Below are positions 49,391 through 60,316 of a stretch of DNA of 64,000 nt, piece by piece. This stretch comes from Adiantum capillus-veneris (Eukaryota > Streptophyta > Polypodiopsida > Polypodiales > Pteridaceae), in the NCBI GenBank assembly GCA_014529385.2, contig CM043971.1, forward strand, positions 52,301,209-52,365,208. Reading direction: 5' to 3'. The position numbers and the translations under genes were made by a program. The notes beneath the pieces were generated by a model that was not told the origin of the DNA, ran no database searches, and worked only from the letters and a program-made list of their open reading frames with translations. Position 1 is the first letter of the stretch. Each line of letters begins with the position of its first letter.

Positions 49391-50515
49391 AAAGACACAA
49401 CAAAAGACCAAGAGTGGACCAAACTGGAGCGTAAACAGAAATACCAAGAACTGAAACGGTCTTTATGTGAGATATGGACTACGGAAGAAGATAGTGATGG
49501 TAAAGGGGAGTCAGAAAAGGAAAACATGAATGTACCATCACACTATCGGAAATTTACTATCTAGGATAGAAAAATCATCATGACACCACTAGTCAAGGAA
49601 AGAATCAACCAAGAATCTTACGATGGGCCTGAACATGCAAAAAAGATAGACCTTGCAGAACCAAGTGAAAAGCCTCAGCCGGTCTATATAGCTAACGATT
49701 TAGAGCCTGAAGAGGAAGAACAGCTAACCCAACTTCTCAAGAAGTATAAAGATGTATTTGCTTAGTCCTATAAAGACCTCAAAGGAGTTGATCCATCGAT
49801 ATGCCAACATACAATTCCTTTGAAATCGGATGCAAAACCTAGCAAACAACGTCCTTATACATATAATGACACATTTGCTAAACGAATCAAAGAAGAGATT
49901 GATAAACTGATGGAAGCTGAATTCATCTATGAGATTGAACATATAGATTGGGTGTCACCCATTGTGGTAGTTCCCAAAAAGAATGGAAAACTGCGAGTGT
50001 GTGTAAACCTCAAAAAGGTAAATGTAGCCACCATTAGGGATAATTATCCCTTGCCAATCACAGAGCATGTACTTGAGCGAGTGGCCGGGAAACGGGATTA
50101 TTCCTTTCTGGATGGATTTTCACGATACAACCAACTGGAAATAGCAAGGGAGGATCAACACAAAACAGCCTTTGTCACAGAATGGGGGATTTATGCGTAC
50201 CGAGTTATGCCATTTGGCTTAACTAATGTCCCAGCCACTTTCCAAAGGTTAATGACGCACGCATTCAAGGAATACCTAAGAATATTCTTAGAAATTTACA
50301 TGGATGATCTTTGTGTACACTCTCTTCTGCGAGAGGAGCATATCGACCATTTGCAAAAGGTCTTTGAAAAATGCACGGCGTATCGAATCTGTCTTAACCC
50401 GGAAAAGTGTGTATTCATGGTTAAGCAAGGCCGAATCTTAGGACACATTGTCTCAAGAAATGGCATAACCACAGACCTAGACAAAGTCAAAGTCATTGTA
50501 GACCTACCCAGGTAA
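49391..50515 (+). pseudogene. Reverse transcriptase
   Basis: The RT block starts after the linker (LLKKYKDVFA) and has KRIKEEIDKLMEAEFIYEIE, WVSPIVVVPKKNGKLRVCVN (motif 1-2), YSFLDGFSRYNQLEIA (motif A region), [17 protein letters not shown] (motif B) and FLEIYMDDLCVHS (motif C with YMDD). RGRILGHIVS-like KQGRILGHIVS closes the palm. Methyl-type mutations break it: TAG at 49562-49564 and TAG at 49763-49765, the latter where the family has Trp (F-x-W-S-Y-x-D). A frame change at about 50512 leads to RNase H. Confidence 0.92.
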
Positions 50516-51189
50516 TGCGAAACAAGTGCAATCCTTCATGGGACACTGCGGATATTATTGAAGATTCATATACATGTATGCGGTTATCGCACAACCTCCG
50601 TATCGTTTGCTAGTCAATTTCAAGTGGACCGAGGAGTGTGAAACTTCATTCCAAAAGCTGAAGGAAAACCTTATATCAACACCTCTACTAAAAGCACCAG
50701 ATTGGTAAAAGATATTCAATGTTCACATTGATGCTTCTGCATATGCCATTGGAAGCATTCTGGCTCAACCTGGAGACGGAATAATGGATTTTCCAGTTTG
50801 CTATGCGAGCCGACAGTTAAACTGTGCAGAAAAGAACTACAAAACCACCGAGCGGAAAGGGTTAGGAATGATTTATGCTATAAAGAAATTTCGGCATTAT
50901 TTGCTCGCAAATAAATTTGTGTTCTTCACAGATCATCAAGCTCTTTTGTATCTGGTAAATAAACCTTGCAATACAAGGAGAATCGTACGCTGGTTTATTA
51001 TATTGCTAGAATTTGACTTCACAGTGGTGGTCAAAAAGGGTAAAACCCATCTCCGAGCGGATCATCTTTCAAGGATACACAACGGGGAAGATCTTGAAGG
51101 AGTAGATGATGACATACCAGATGCTTATCTTTTCAATATTGAAATGGTACCCAAATGGTCTCAGGAGATTGTTACCATTCTTTCATTTG
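50516..51189 (+). pseudogene. RNase H
   Basis: It reads QVQSFMGHCGYY, a TGA at 50559-50561 where the family has Arg, WTEECETSFQKLKENL, then TAA at 50706-50708 and FNVHIDASAYAIGSILAQPG (first Asp). NYKTTERKGLGMIYAIKKFR has the Glu and FFTDHQALLYLVN the next Asp. RNase H removes the RNA strand during copying. HLRADHLSRI marks its end and the start of the tether to integrase. Confidence 0.9.
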
Positions 51190-52754
51190 GAAGTAGGTTT
51201 GATAATACGGAATACAGATCCAAACAACAAGCAATTCAACAAACAAAAAACTTCCAGTTGATAGCAGGACGGCTATATCATTTTGAGTCGGACCAAATCC
51301 TACGATTATGTATAAATCCGAAAGAATTCGAGTGCTCCCTTGAAGAGGCACATGTCCAGGATTGTGCATTTCATTGTTCAACAGTGAAAACACACCAGAG
51401 ACTGAAACAGTTAGGGGTTTATTGGCCAACTATGTATGTGGACACATATTCTTATGTTACCAATTGTACTATATGTAGTGCCAAAAGATCAGTGGATCAC
51501 TCAACTTTGTTTCAGGTAAACATAGCACCTGCATGGAGTCGATATATCATTGACTTCTTAACCACCAGGACATTCCCTGAGAACATCACAAGAGCACGAA
51601 AAAAAGCTATAGAGCTCGAAGCTCGTGACTTTCAGTTAATTGGGAACCAACTCTATAAGCGAGGAAAGGACAATCAAATTAGAATCTGTGCAAGTGAAAG
51701 CGAATACCTGCTGATTCTAGAACATGCACATAGCGGAATAAGTGGAGGCCATTTTTCGGGCAATAAAACGGCAAAAATTGTCTTAACCGCAGGAATTCGG
51801 TAGCCTACATTGCACATGGATACTGAAGAGTTTGTAAAGCGTTATGACGCATGTCAACGTACCAAGGTGCCAATAAAAAGAGATGAGATGCCATTACGGC
51901 CAATGATGGGAGCAAGAGCATTTGCAAAATGGGGCATTGATTTTGTGGGACCTATATCACCCCCTCCATATCGCACCCATACCCAATATATCATAGTGGC
52001 TACGGACTATCTCACAAAATGGGTCGAAGCCAAGGCAACACAAAAAGCTGATGCACGCACCACTGCACAATTTTTGTATGAGAATGTTTTTGTACGATAC
52101 GGGTTACCAATAGAAATTTTCAGTGATCGGGGGACACATTTTCTTAATGAAGTCATTGAATATCTGCTAGAGGAATTCATGGTCATACATAGGAAATCTG
52201 CACCATACCATCCACAAGACAATGGGCAAGCTGAGGCCACAAATAAAACACTATGCACGGTTCTCACTAAAATAGTGTCAGAATCAAGAACATATGGGGA
52301 TCAGCAACTACACTCAACACTATGGGCATATAGGGTAGCTTACAAAACATCAATCGAAACAACATCATACAACATGGTGTTTGGCTTAAATGCTATACTA
52401 CCCATAGAGTTTTTAATTCCAACTCTACGAGTAGCAAAACGCTTAGAATGGATAGGGCATGAGCTCTCTTCAAGAATAGATGATCTTGAAAAGCTAGATG
52501 AACTCCGCTTACGAGCTGTAGCTTCAATCTATGCTAAAAAGAGAAGACAAAAAGAGTTTTTGGACAAACATGTGCGCACTAAAGAGTTCAAAACAGGTGA
52601 TTACGTACTTGTTTATACCTTGAAGCAACATGCCAAGAAACTTAAAAAGCGAGGAATGGGACCATTTGTGATTAGTGATCTATCACAAAGTGGAGCTGTC
52701 AAGCTTTCTACATTAGCATGTGAAGAAATGCCCAACTGGATTAGTGGATGTTGA
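51190..52754 (+). pseudogene. Integrase with two N-terminal zinc-finger-like modules
   Basis: Two modules of the same plan follow each other. The first runs from FQLIAGRLYHFES through EEAHVQDCAFHCSTV to GVYWPTM and CTICSAKR. The second runs from FQLIGNQLYKRGK through EHAHSGISGGHFSG to FVKRYDACQRTK, with its first Cys changed to Tyr. TAG at 51801-51803 sits where the family has Trp (W-W-P-T). The DDE core is intact: KWGIDFVGPI, IFSDRGTHFLNE and YHPQDNGQAEATNK. The C-terminal part (GDYVLVYTLKQH, RGMGPFVISD) is the GPF/Y domain. A TGA at 52752-52754 (Arg expected) is the only thing that separates it from the following block in the same frame. Confidence 0.92.
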
Positions 52755-53780
52755 CTGAAGAGATATCATCTAACACTCACACAAGAGATGCTCCAACAAA
52801 TTCATCAAGGAAAACAAAGAATGAAGGAAAAACAGAGAGTACGAGAGGAAGCTCAAGCAGAAGCACAAGAACGCATTGCAAAAAGAATACTTCTGCGACA
52901 ACCACAACAAAGTGGACCACCATTGCGAATCAATTCCATTCGACTGACGAAGTTGGATGAAGAAACAGTGGAGCCAATAATTGCGGTCAAAGTGGGCAAC
53001 AATCAAGTTGAATCGACAGCCTTGCTTGATTCTGAAGCTCATGAAAATTTGATCTCTTACGGATTGTATCAACGGCTCACATTAAGAGGTCAACTTAATC
53101 CTACTACTCAAGTTCTGGAAAGTAGCACATCACACCCGTTGAAAACATTGGGATTGACTATATTACATGTACAGATACATGAATATATTTACCCACACAA
53201 ATTCTATGTGGTGGAGGATGAAAGCACACAACACCCAATGATGTTGGGGCAACCTTGGCAAAAAGAGTACAATGTGCAGATAGATTGGAAAGCAAAGGCG
53301 GTCAAAATTCAGCATGAACATGAACAACAGGTGATAGCCTTTGCTCAGCAATACCAGAATGATCAGCTGCAAGCCATGCAATCATTGGAACACAAGCCAA
53401 AAGCAAAAATTCCATCAAAGAACGACCTGATAACCGAGACCAACAATCAAGTAAACGCCAACCATGCTACTTACAGACATATGAAGTCACCGCACACAAT
53501 GCAAAGATCTAGGCTACCAAAACAAGGGAAACAAGTATGGATGCGGAAGGATAGAAATGCCATGGAAGACAAACAACAATGCAACAACAGAATTCCAACA
53601 AAGCAGATGGTTAAACCACAAACCAAGGGCATAAAACAGATATGGATCCCAAGCCATAACCCAAATGTCACTCACATTTGGATACCAAAACAAAAGCAAA
53701 AGGAACTCCCTCCAGTACAAGCAACAATGGAAGGCAGACAACTGCATTTGCAAAGAAAAACCGACTTATGTGGATGCTAA
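52755..53780 (+). CDS. Second retropepsin-like domain fused after integrase, with W-I-P repeats
   Basis: The frame of integrase continues through a charged linker (QRVREEAQAEAQERIAKR) into PIIAVKVGNNQVESTALLDS, followed by EAHENLISYGLYQRL. This has the retropepsin layout L-L-D-S-G-A-x-x-N-L-I-S, but Gly is replaced by Glu, so catalysis is doubtful. KFYVVEDES and MMLGQPWQKEYNVQIDW match the second half of the fold (LG.PW......DW). The last ~130 residues are rich in Gln and Asn with KQVWMRK, KQIWIPS and THIWIPKQ repeats. Gypsy elements normally carry one protease, before RT. This one may bind, or be a gag-like relic copied to the 3' side; the role is unknown. Confidence 0.75.
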   Translation: MKRYHLTLTQEMLQQIHQGKQRMKEKQRVREEAQAEAQERIAKRILLRQPQQSGPPLRINSIRLTKLDEETVEPIIAVKVGNNQVESTALLDSEAHENLISYGLYQRLTLRGQLNPTTQVLESSTSHPLKTLGLTILHVQIHEYIYPHKFYVVEDESTQHPMMLGQPWQKEYNVQIDWKAKAVKIQHEHEQQVIAFAQQYQNDQLQAMQSLEHKPKAKIPSKNDLITETNNQVNANHATYRHMKSPHTMQRSRLPKQGKQVWMRKDRNAMEDKQQCNNRIPTKQMVKPQTKGIKQIWIPSHNPNVTHIWIPKQKQKELPPVQATMEGRQLHLQRKTDLCGC

Positions 53781-55800
53781 TCAACAACAAACCAACGGCA
53801 AACAAGGTAGTGCCAAAACATCTAAAAAAACGGGCAGCAACAAAATACCAATGGAAAGCAAAGGTAATACGGCCCATAGCCATTCCGGCCCAGCCAATTC
53901 TCTACTTAGAAACAGCTACGGCTCTCTCAACAGTTTCGGAAAAGCAATTGCCGTTTGCAAAAAAGACAATTAAACAGAGAGCAGTAGAGTTACAACTGTT
54001 ACTTGCAAAGAAAACAGGAAACCTCGACGGCGAATGCCAATAAGCATCTTGCTTATTCCCTTCTCTTGCACAACATTAATTTTTCCATGCATTGACCGAG
54101 TATGCATAAAGTAGGGCCACATTAATCGGCCAGGCATTAGCACAACTTTTCAACCTATGCACGGCACATACTCTGAGGCGATACCTTGTCGTCCGGGAGG
54201 ACTCCGGCTAGGAGGGACGGAGGCATTCTCAAATGCGGAACCAATAACAGAAACAGCAAAAAAGGGCATGATTTTCGACTATTTTAAGGGTTGTTGTTTG
54301 ATTGCGAACTTTTCTAGAGTAACCCAAGTATAGATGCCCTTATACAGCATGTATCTATAGGTATATGGGGCCAAACGCCAAATCAAGCCCCTAGGTGTGT
54401 GTATATAAGTAGAAATAGTCATTTTTCGGGCAAAATATTGGTAAAACGGAGAATCCGGCCATAAAAATTGCATGCGAGTGTATATAATGTTTTGCGGCGA
54501 TGTTTGTGATTTATTATGATTTTTGGAGATTTTTTGGGTTCGATTTGCTATTTTCCTTTTAATTTTGCTAATTTTTGGCAAAAAAACTTCAAAAATACAA
54601 AAAGCAGGTGTAAAACGGTCGTAATGAAAAACAAAAAATATGGGGATGATCAATGACTATAGGACAACTTATGGTACAGTGGGGGTGCAATTATGAGACT
54701 GGAGCGGAAAGCGTGTTTTGGTCAGGTTTTGACAGAAATACCAAATTTCTGGTAAACAAAGCAAATGGAGTCCAAATCAAGAAATTTTTGAGCCTAAACC
54801 GTATCTCGTAAGAAGATAGGATGACATGTCAAATTTCATAAAAAGTGGTTCGGGGACCTCCATTATAAGAAATTTTCACCCCATTTTTAGCTCATTCTCA
54901 CTATTGACTTTGTGGAGAGAGCTTCTGCCACCTAGAGTGGACCGACCTTCCAGCAGCTTCTACGACGCGCACGACTACCCGACGAGCTCCAGACATGAGA
55001 GGTAGGCTCACCACCTTGAGCTTTTCGCGCATGTTTGTCATTATGTCGCGAAAACTAGCGTAGGGGCGGTAGAGACCTACAAGTAGAGACGGCGGCCTAG
55101 CGGCTAACCCGAAAGCAACAAGACTTCATCGGTAGCTTACCCTAGTCTAAGAGACCAACCCTGGATGTCCAAAGGCAGTAAAAAACCATCGGGAAAAACC
55201 CTAATTCCTAGAAACCCGCAAGAGGCCACCAAATGGGAAATCGGCGAAACGGCGACCAAATGCTACCAAAATTCATGGGTAGGAGCATCTCAACATGCTC
55301 GACAAGTCTATATGACCCGCATGACCAAAAAGTGACCCGAAGTGGCACTAAACCTCAGTAACGGCATCAGACACACAAAGCGTCAAATTGCTCTTACGGC
55401 CAAACCGCAAGTCCGTTTGCCACCAAACTTCACGAGCGGCCTTCCTAGACCATCAACAACCAAGTTCTAAGGTGGTAGACCACCACAAATCATCGAAGGT
55501 ATGTAAACGCAACCACGGGTGCTTTTAGAGCGACAAATTGCCAAATGAAGCTCCGGTGAAGCCAAAGTCGACAAAAACCATACAGCAAGGATCCCCAAGG
55601 GATCGGGAAGCTATGGAGACCAACATCAAGAAATTTCATCGCCAAAAAGCACTCCAAAAGTCAGAAAACGGCTCGAAGGCTCTGAAGCCCACACAGGGAG
55701 TTATTCTCTATCCATTTGACTTTTTTGTTGAAATTAGGCTCAAAAGGGACTTAGGGGGGCCAAGGGCAAGCACTGGGAGCACCATCCATGAAAAATTCAC
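53781..55800 (+). other. Non-coding block between pol and the palindrome cluster
   Basis: Gln/Lys-rich frames persist to about 54043, then no plausible coding sequence. A C+G-rich patch at 54170-54235 (GTCGTCCGGGAGGACTCC, a local hairpin) and a 54900-55500 stretch with many CG dinucleotides stand out against the AT-rich 54.3-54.9 kb. I see no promoter or terminal repeats. Confidence 0.6.
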
Positions 55801-56836
55801 CAGGAGACATCCTACGCGTAGGATGTCTCAAGGGCACTTCTGGGCACAAACTCCAACATTTTTCATCATATACATTTTCTGAATGACATTTACAAGCTAT
55901 CCACCAAGTCTCATCACATTTGGACCAAAATTGACCTCATATGCATGAAAAAACGCAAAGTTAGGGCATAGAGGCAATAATGGGCCATAGACCTACCAAA
56001 TCCAATGAAACTTGCACAACACATTCACCAACACATCAACAACCAATCTGTATGGTCAGAAGCAAAAAATGATGAAATAGACATCCTATGCGTACGATGT
56101 CTGTTTGACTTTTTTAACCAGCAGGGGATGTTTGATCATTCCAGATCCAATCACCTCATCATCAGGAGCCCATATATCAAGTTTGAAGCCATGCTAATCA
56201 TTTTTGACCCCCAACACCTTCAAGATACACTTTTTGAGCCCAAAAACACCACACAGGCCCTTACAAGCATCAAATCTTGTCCAAATTCAAATCCAAGAAC
56301 ATAGCCATGTTCCATAGGCCAAGGACAACCCACAGGACAAGTTTCATGTCATTCTGATGAAAAAGACATCCTACTCATAGGATGTCTCCAGCATAAATTT
56401 AGCCTTCTGTGCAAAGAATGACATCATGGGAGCCAATACCATGGTGCGATGAGCCCATATACCAATTTACAACCCATTTGGACATCAATTGCTGTCTATG
56501 ATGGACTTTCTACCCAAATTGTGACCTAAAGCCTGAATCAGTCCAAAAATCCACTTTTTGATATCCAAATTCAAATCCAAGCATATAGGCATGTTCCATG
56601 AGCCTTACACTACCAGCATGTCAAGTATGAACCAATTCTGATGCAAAAGACATCCTACGCGTAGGATGTCTAGATGAAATTTTTTTGCCAGATTTACACT
56701 ATGAGCACATGCACAGCTTCACAAGTTCCTTTTAAGCTTTATTTTCAATTTTCAAGTCATTTGGATAAGTAAAACTCAGTTTCGTAGCTAATATGGAAAA
56801 AACGCTAACTTTGGACTACTGAGTGCAACAGGATCT
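55801..56836 (+). repeat. Second palindrome cluster, period ~280 bp
   Basis: Four copies lie at 55805-55828 (perfect), 56079-56102 (variant), 56364-56387 (variant) and 56648-56671 (perfect); start-to-start distances are 274, 285 and 284 bp. Text around them recurs (ATTCTGATGnAAAAGACATC; AAATCCAAGnACATAG), and the same flank precedes the leader copies, so both clusters come from one ~280 bp unit. It stops just before the ATG of the 3' gene. Confidence 0.9.
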
Positions 56837-57745
56837 ATGGCAGCCTCGAAGTCACCGGCAAAGAAGAAGAGAATGACCATCAAGGATTACCTGGAAGAAG
56901 TGGAACCCTTCGTCATTCCAGAAGGAACACTAAAGCCCACTAGCACATGGATACAAGAAGATCTGTTAGAGTCCAACGACCTAAAGATCTACCAAGGAGT
57001 GTTCAAAGACACTGAAGGCAATGTTATCGAGCTACCAATGCTGCCGAGAGAACTCAATGAGTTCGTACGAAGCAAGATGGCCAGATACTTGGAGAAGATT
57101 GATCTCCACAACTACTTTGAAGCAATACCGGCAGGGGTGGACATCAAGAGAGTCTGGGAGTTTGTGACAACCATCAAAGAGGATGGAGTGGCCAAAGTAA
57201 CAGATCTACAAGGCAGGCCAGGAACAGAGATAATAATCACTGAGCGGGTTGTAGCAGATGCACTAGACCTCTCCAACAAGGGGGATAGTGTAACAAAAAG
57301 AAGGGATGAGGTCAAGGTGTACAAAGAGAAGAAGGGGAATTACACCTTTGAAGATATTGCCAACCCAAGAGTGGCAATCATGAGCCAGTTATACAACTAG
57401 TACTTCCACATGTGCACGAAGAGGCCACAAAAGTACAGAATGCCACCAGGTGCAATTGCCACGACATTCATGTGGGCAATGACGAAAGGCACCCCAAAGA
57501 TAATCAACTATGCGGCATATATACATGACAACCTAGTAAAGATGGGTAACAAAAAGCCAACCTATATAGTGCCAGGAGAACACATCACCAAGGTGATTTA
57601 TGGGGCACTACACGCAAAAGGAAGGTGGCCTGACCCCCCGTCTCAGAATGATTGGCTGAGGTTAAAAGAAGACAAGGAAGATGAGCCACAAAGAGCACCA
57701 AAGGTGGCAACAAGATTGAAAAGATGGCTAGAGCCAGATGGCTAG
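56837..57745 (+). pseudogene. 3' gene of the element, N-terminal domain
   Basis: The frame starts at ATG 56837 (MAASKSPAKKKRMTIKDYLE), the first ATG after the palindrome cluster, and reads a mixed globular domain (WIQEDLLESNDLKIYQGVF, LPRELNEFVRSKMARYLEK, IITERVVADALDL). A TAG at 57398-57400 interrupts it within QLYN-stop-YFHM and the frame continues (KYRMPPGAIATTFMWAM). The layout resembles the 'putative plant transposon protein' ORFs that some Athila elements carry after pol, but I cannot name the family. The KSPAKKKR start could be a nuclear localisation signal. No signal peptide or membrane span is seen, so an envelope role is not supported. It ends at a 14 bp duplication that shifts the frame. 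Confidence 0.6.
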
Positions 57746-57748
57746 AGC
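57720..57748 (+). repeat. 14 bp tandem duplication that shifts the frame
   Basis: AGATGGCTAGAGCC is followed directly by AGATGGCTAGAGCT. Before it the 3' gene is in one frame, after it in another. Removing one copy (14 bases) would restore a continuous frame, which explains the switch. Confidence 0.75.
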
Positions 57749-60264
57749 TAGTTCAAGAGGAGCAGCCCGAGCAGAAGAAAGGGAAGAAGGAATTTGCTCA
57801 AGTGCCGGCCAAAGAAACAAGGTCACAGAAAGCGGCAAGACTAGAGAGGCCGATGGAGAGCTTCTGAGCAGAGAGAGCCCTCAAGGGTGATTTAAGTGAA
57901 CTCTGGAAGCCTTCTGTAGAGTCTATGTCAAGATCGTCCAGAAGAGTGCAAAGGGACCGATTTGAGGACTATATCAAGAATTTTGAAATTCTTGATGCTG
58001 CATCAGAGAATATTCCACATGTCCCTTTCACAGAAGAAGAAGTACAACAAATACGGCAGAAACTGCTGGATGAGCAAGAGAGCCAGGAAAGAGAAAGAAA
58101 AACTAAAGCAGACAGGGATTTAAAGGGCAAGCCAACATCTCTACCGGCCAGCCCTAAACCCAGCCCACAGCCATCACCACCGCCCTCACCACCTCCTAGC
58201 AGCGCTCCACCAGAAGATAAGAAGGCTGAGGACAAACGAGAAGAAAAGCAAGCAGAAGAGCAAGAGCAGAGACGAGAGCCAGAGCCAAAAGAAGAGGCTA
58301 AGCATCAAAGTGAGCAAAAAGAATTAGATGATTCTTACTATGCATTTTTGGACCTGTTGCTAGCTACAGGATATACGAAGGAAGAAGCCGCCACAGTCGC
58401 ATTCGACTTGGCGAGGACAGGGCCTAAAGAACATATGCAAGACATCAAGCTAGTGGAGTTAAAGGAAATTGCTACAGATACAGTGGACCTGCACCAGCCC
58501 TCCAATGACTGGGACATGGTGATGACAAAGCTAACAGGATTGAGAGCACAATCCATGGCTTCTGAAAAGGAGATGACAGCTCTCAAGGCCACTGAAGAAA
58601 ATATTAAAATGGAAGTAGACACTCTGCAAGGACAAAGCCAAAGGCAAAAGGAGAGAGAAGCTGAGCCACATGCCAGTCTAGCAAGGGCACTACAAAACTG
58701 TCAGGCAATGGAGGAAGCAAATCAGGCAGCCCCAAAAAGAATGCAAGCAGTTGAAGAAGAGTGTCAGCAGCTCAGCAAGTCATTGCTAGATGCCGAGAAG
58801 GAAAGAGATAATCTGACACTACAGCTGGCAGAAGAATCTAAAGAAGTAGAATCCATGAGGAACGCCAAGGAAAGAGCATAGATAGATCAAGAAGCAAGCC
58901 AGGATGGGGTCCTTGAGCTCAAGGACCAACTCAAAGTAAAAGACCAGACCATCCAAAGGCTGTGAGCATCACCTTCTAGAGTCAGAGCTACTAGCTCGAC
59001 TCAAATCACGACTGAGAGTCAACTCTATGAAGAGCAAATGCAAGAACTTCAAAAAGAGTTGACTCTAGAGAAAAAGCAGAGATTGATGATGGCAGAAGGA
59101 TCTATAGTCATGCAAACGAGAATGGAAGAAGGCCAAAAAGCCCTACAAGAGGAAGTAGAAAGCATGAAGAGAAAGCTCGAGGAGGCGGAAAGAATAAATG
59201 CCAAACTTAATGACCTCCTCGTGAATATGGGCGAAGAAGCTGAAACGGAAAAGCAAAAACTCCTCAAGCAAATTGAGGAGTTGAAAGGCCAGCAAGGAGG
59301 AGAGCCAGAGAGCACAGGGCCAGCAGCCAATGAGGGCATTGACCTAGAAAATGTGGCAGATCCTGTGGACACGACTATGCAAGAGGAAATCCTAGAAGGA
59401 TCCTCTCAAGAGCCACAGGATCTAACACAAGAAGAGGAATAAAAATTGCGTAAATCAATAGAGGTAGAGCTCAGGGTCTTCAAGTCTATGACTATTCAGA
59501 AGATCGATGCCAGCAACCTCAGGCGCGAGTGGCTTCAACCCTCTCTCCCATATCCATTGCTAAAATATGAGGCAGCTACCATAAACAAACGGATCAGAGA
59601 AGAGCCAACCGTACCCATTTACAATGCAGATACCTCAAAACCAGAAGGGGTCAAGCTCATTGTGGATTCTCAGCCAAAGTGGAGGAAGGCCTGGCTTACA
59701 AAGTACCCACAATACCTAATCCACTTGGTAGAGGCACCGAAATATATCAGAGACAACCTCAGCTTTTGTCCTCTACCAAGGATTAGGACGTGGAAAGTGC
59801 AGGAAATTTTGCAAAGAAGCCAAACCACTTGGCTGAACTCCCCTAAGCTGCCGGGCTTGAAGGCAGGTGAGAGAATAAGTGTCCAATACATGGTGAAAAC
59901 TCTAACGGGCGCCATAAATTTGTTCACTAGCTCACCTGACCTTACATGCATTATGATGAGGAAAATCTGCAGAACCCTCTTAGCAGTGTTCAAGACTTTC
60001 AAGCCAGGCCAGGTGATCGACAACATCTTCTTCTTCCAGAATACATACAGATGCGTTTATGATCTGTCTGGTCAGCCTTCCAAGGAGGTGATACATGCGC
60101 TGTATCGAAGGATAATGTTTCTACCATCCTATCACCTCCAGGCTTTTGAAGAAGCATTCTATATAGGCTTCTTCACCATAAACACTGACATTTTTGGACC
60201 GACAATGATGAACCTGCATGCTAGATACGAATCTCTGCTAAAGATGCGAGAAACGATACGATGA
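57749..60264 (+). pseudogene. 3' gene of the element, Pro-rich, coiled-coil and C-terminal domains
   Basis: A single frame with stops at 57865 (TGA), 58879 (TAG), 58963 (TGA) and 59440 (TAA) runs to TGA at 60262. After a charged start come a Pro-Ser repeat (SPKPSPQPSPPPSPPPSS at about 58150-58205), a Glu/Lys/Gln-rich stretch, a small domain (YYAFLDLLLATGYTKEEAAT, similar to a UBA-like helix triplet), then about 250 residues of heptad-rich coiled coil (58540-59290; LQGQSQRQKEREA, MKRKLEEAERINAKLNDLL). The C-terminal 270 residues are globular and basic-aromatic (RREWLQPSLPYPLLKYE, FFFQNTYRCVYDL, FLPSYHLQAFEEAFYIGFF). I do not recognise the C-terminal domain. The whole may be a structural or scaffold protein; that is inference from the coiled coil. 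Confidence 0.65.
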
Positions 60265-60305
60265 AGAAGCAGATCAACGGCCATGTCGGGGACAACATGA
60301 GCAAG

Positions 60306-60316
60306 AAGGGGGGGAG
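60306..60316 (+). other. Polypurine tract of the 19.6 kb element
   Basis: AAGGGGGGGAG abuts the TG of the 3' LTR. Confidence 0.9.

Noticed and set aside
52788-53780. Interpretation of the post-integrase block as an envelope gene
   Set aside because: No signal peptide or transmembrane span; the LLDS...LGQPW outline fits an aspartic protease fold better.
43079-56671. CRISPR-like array of regularly spaced palindromes
   Set aside because: Spacing is ~280 bp with repeated, not unique, spacers, no cas genes, and the location is inside a plant retrotransposon.
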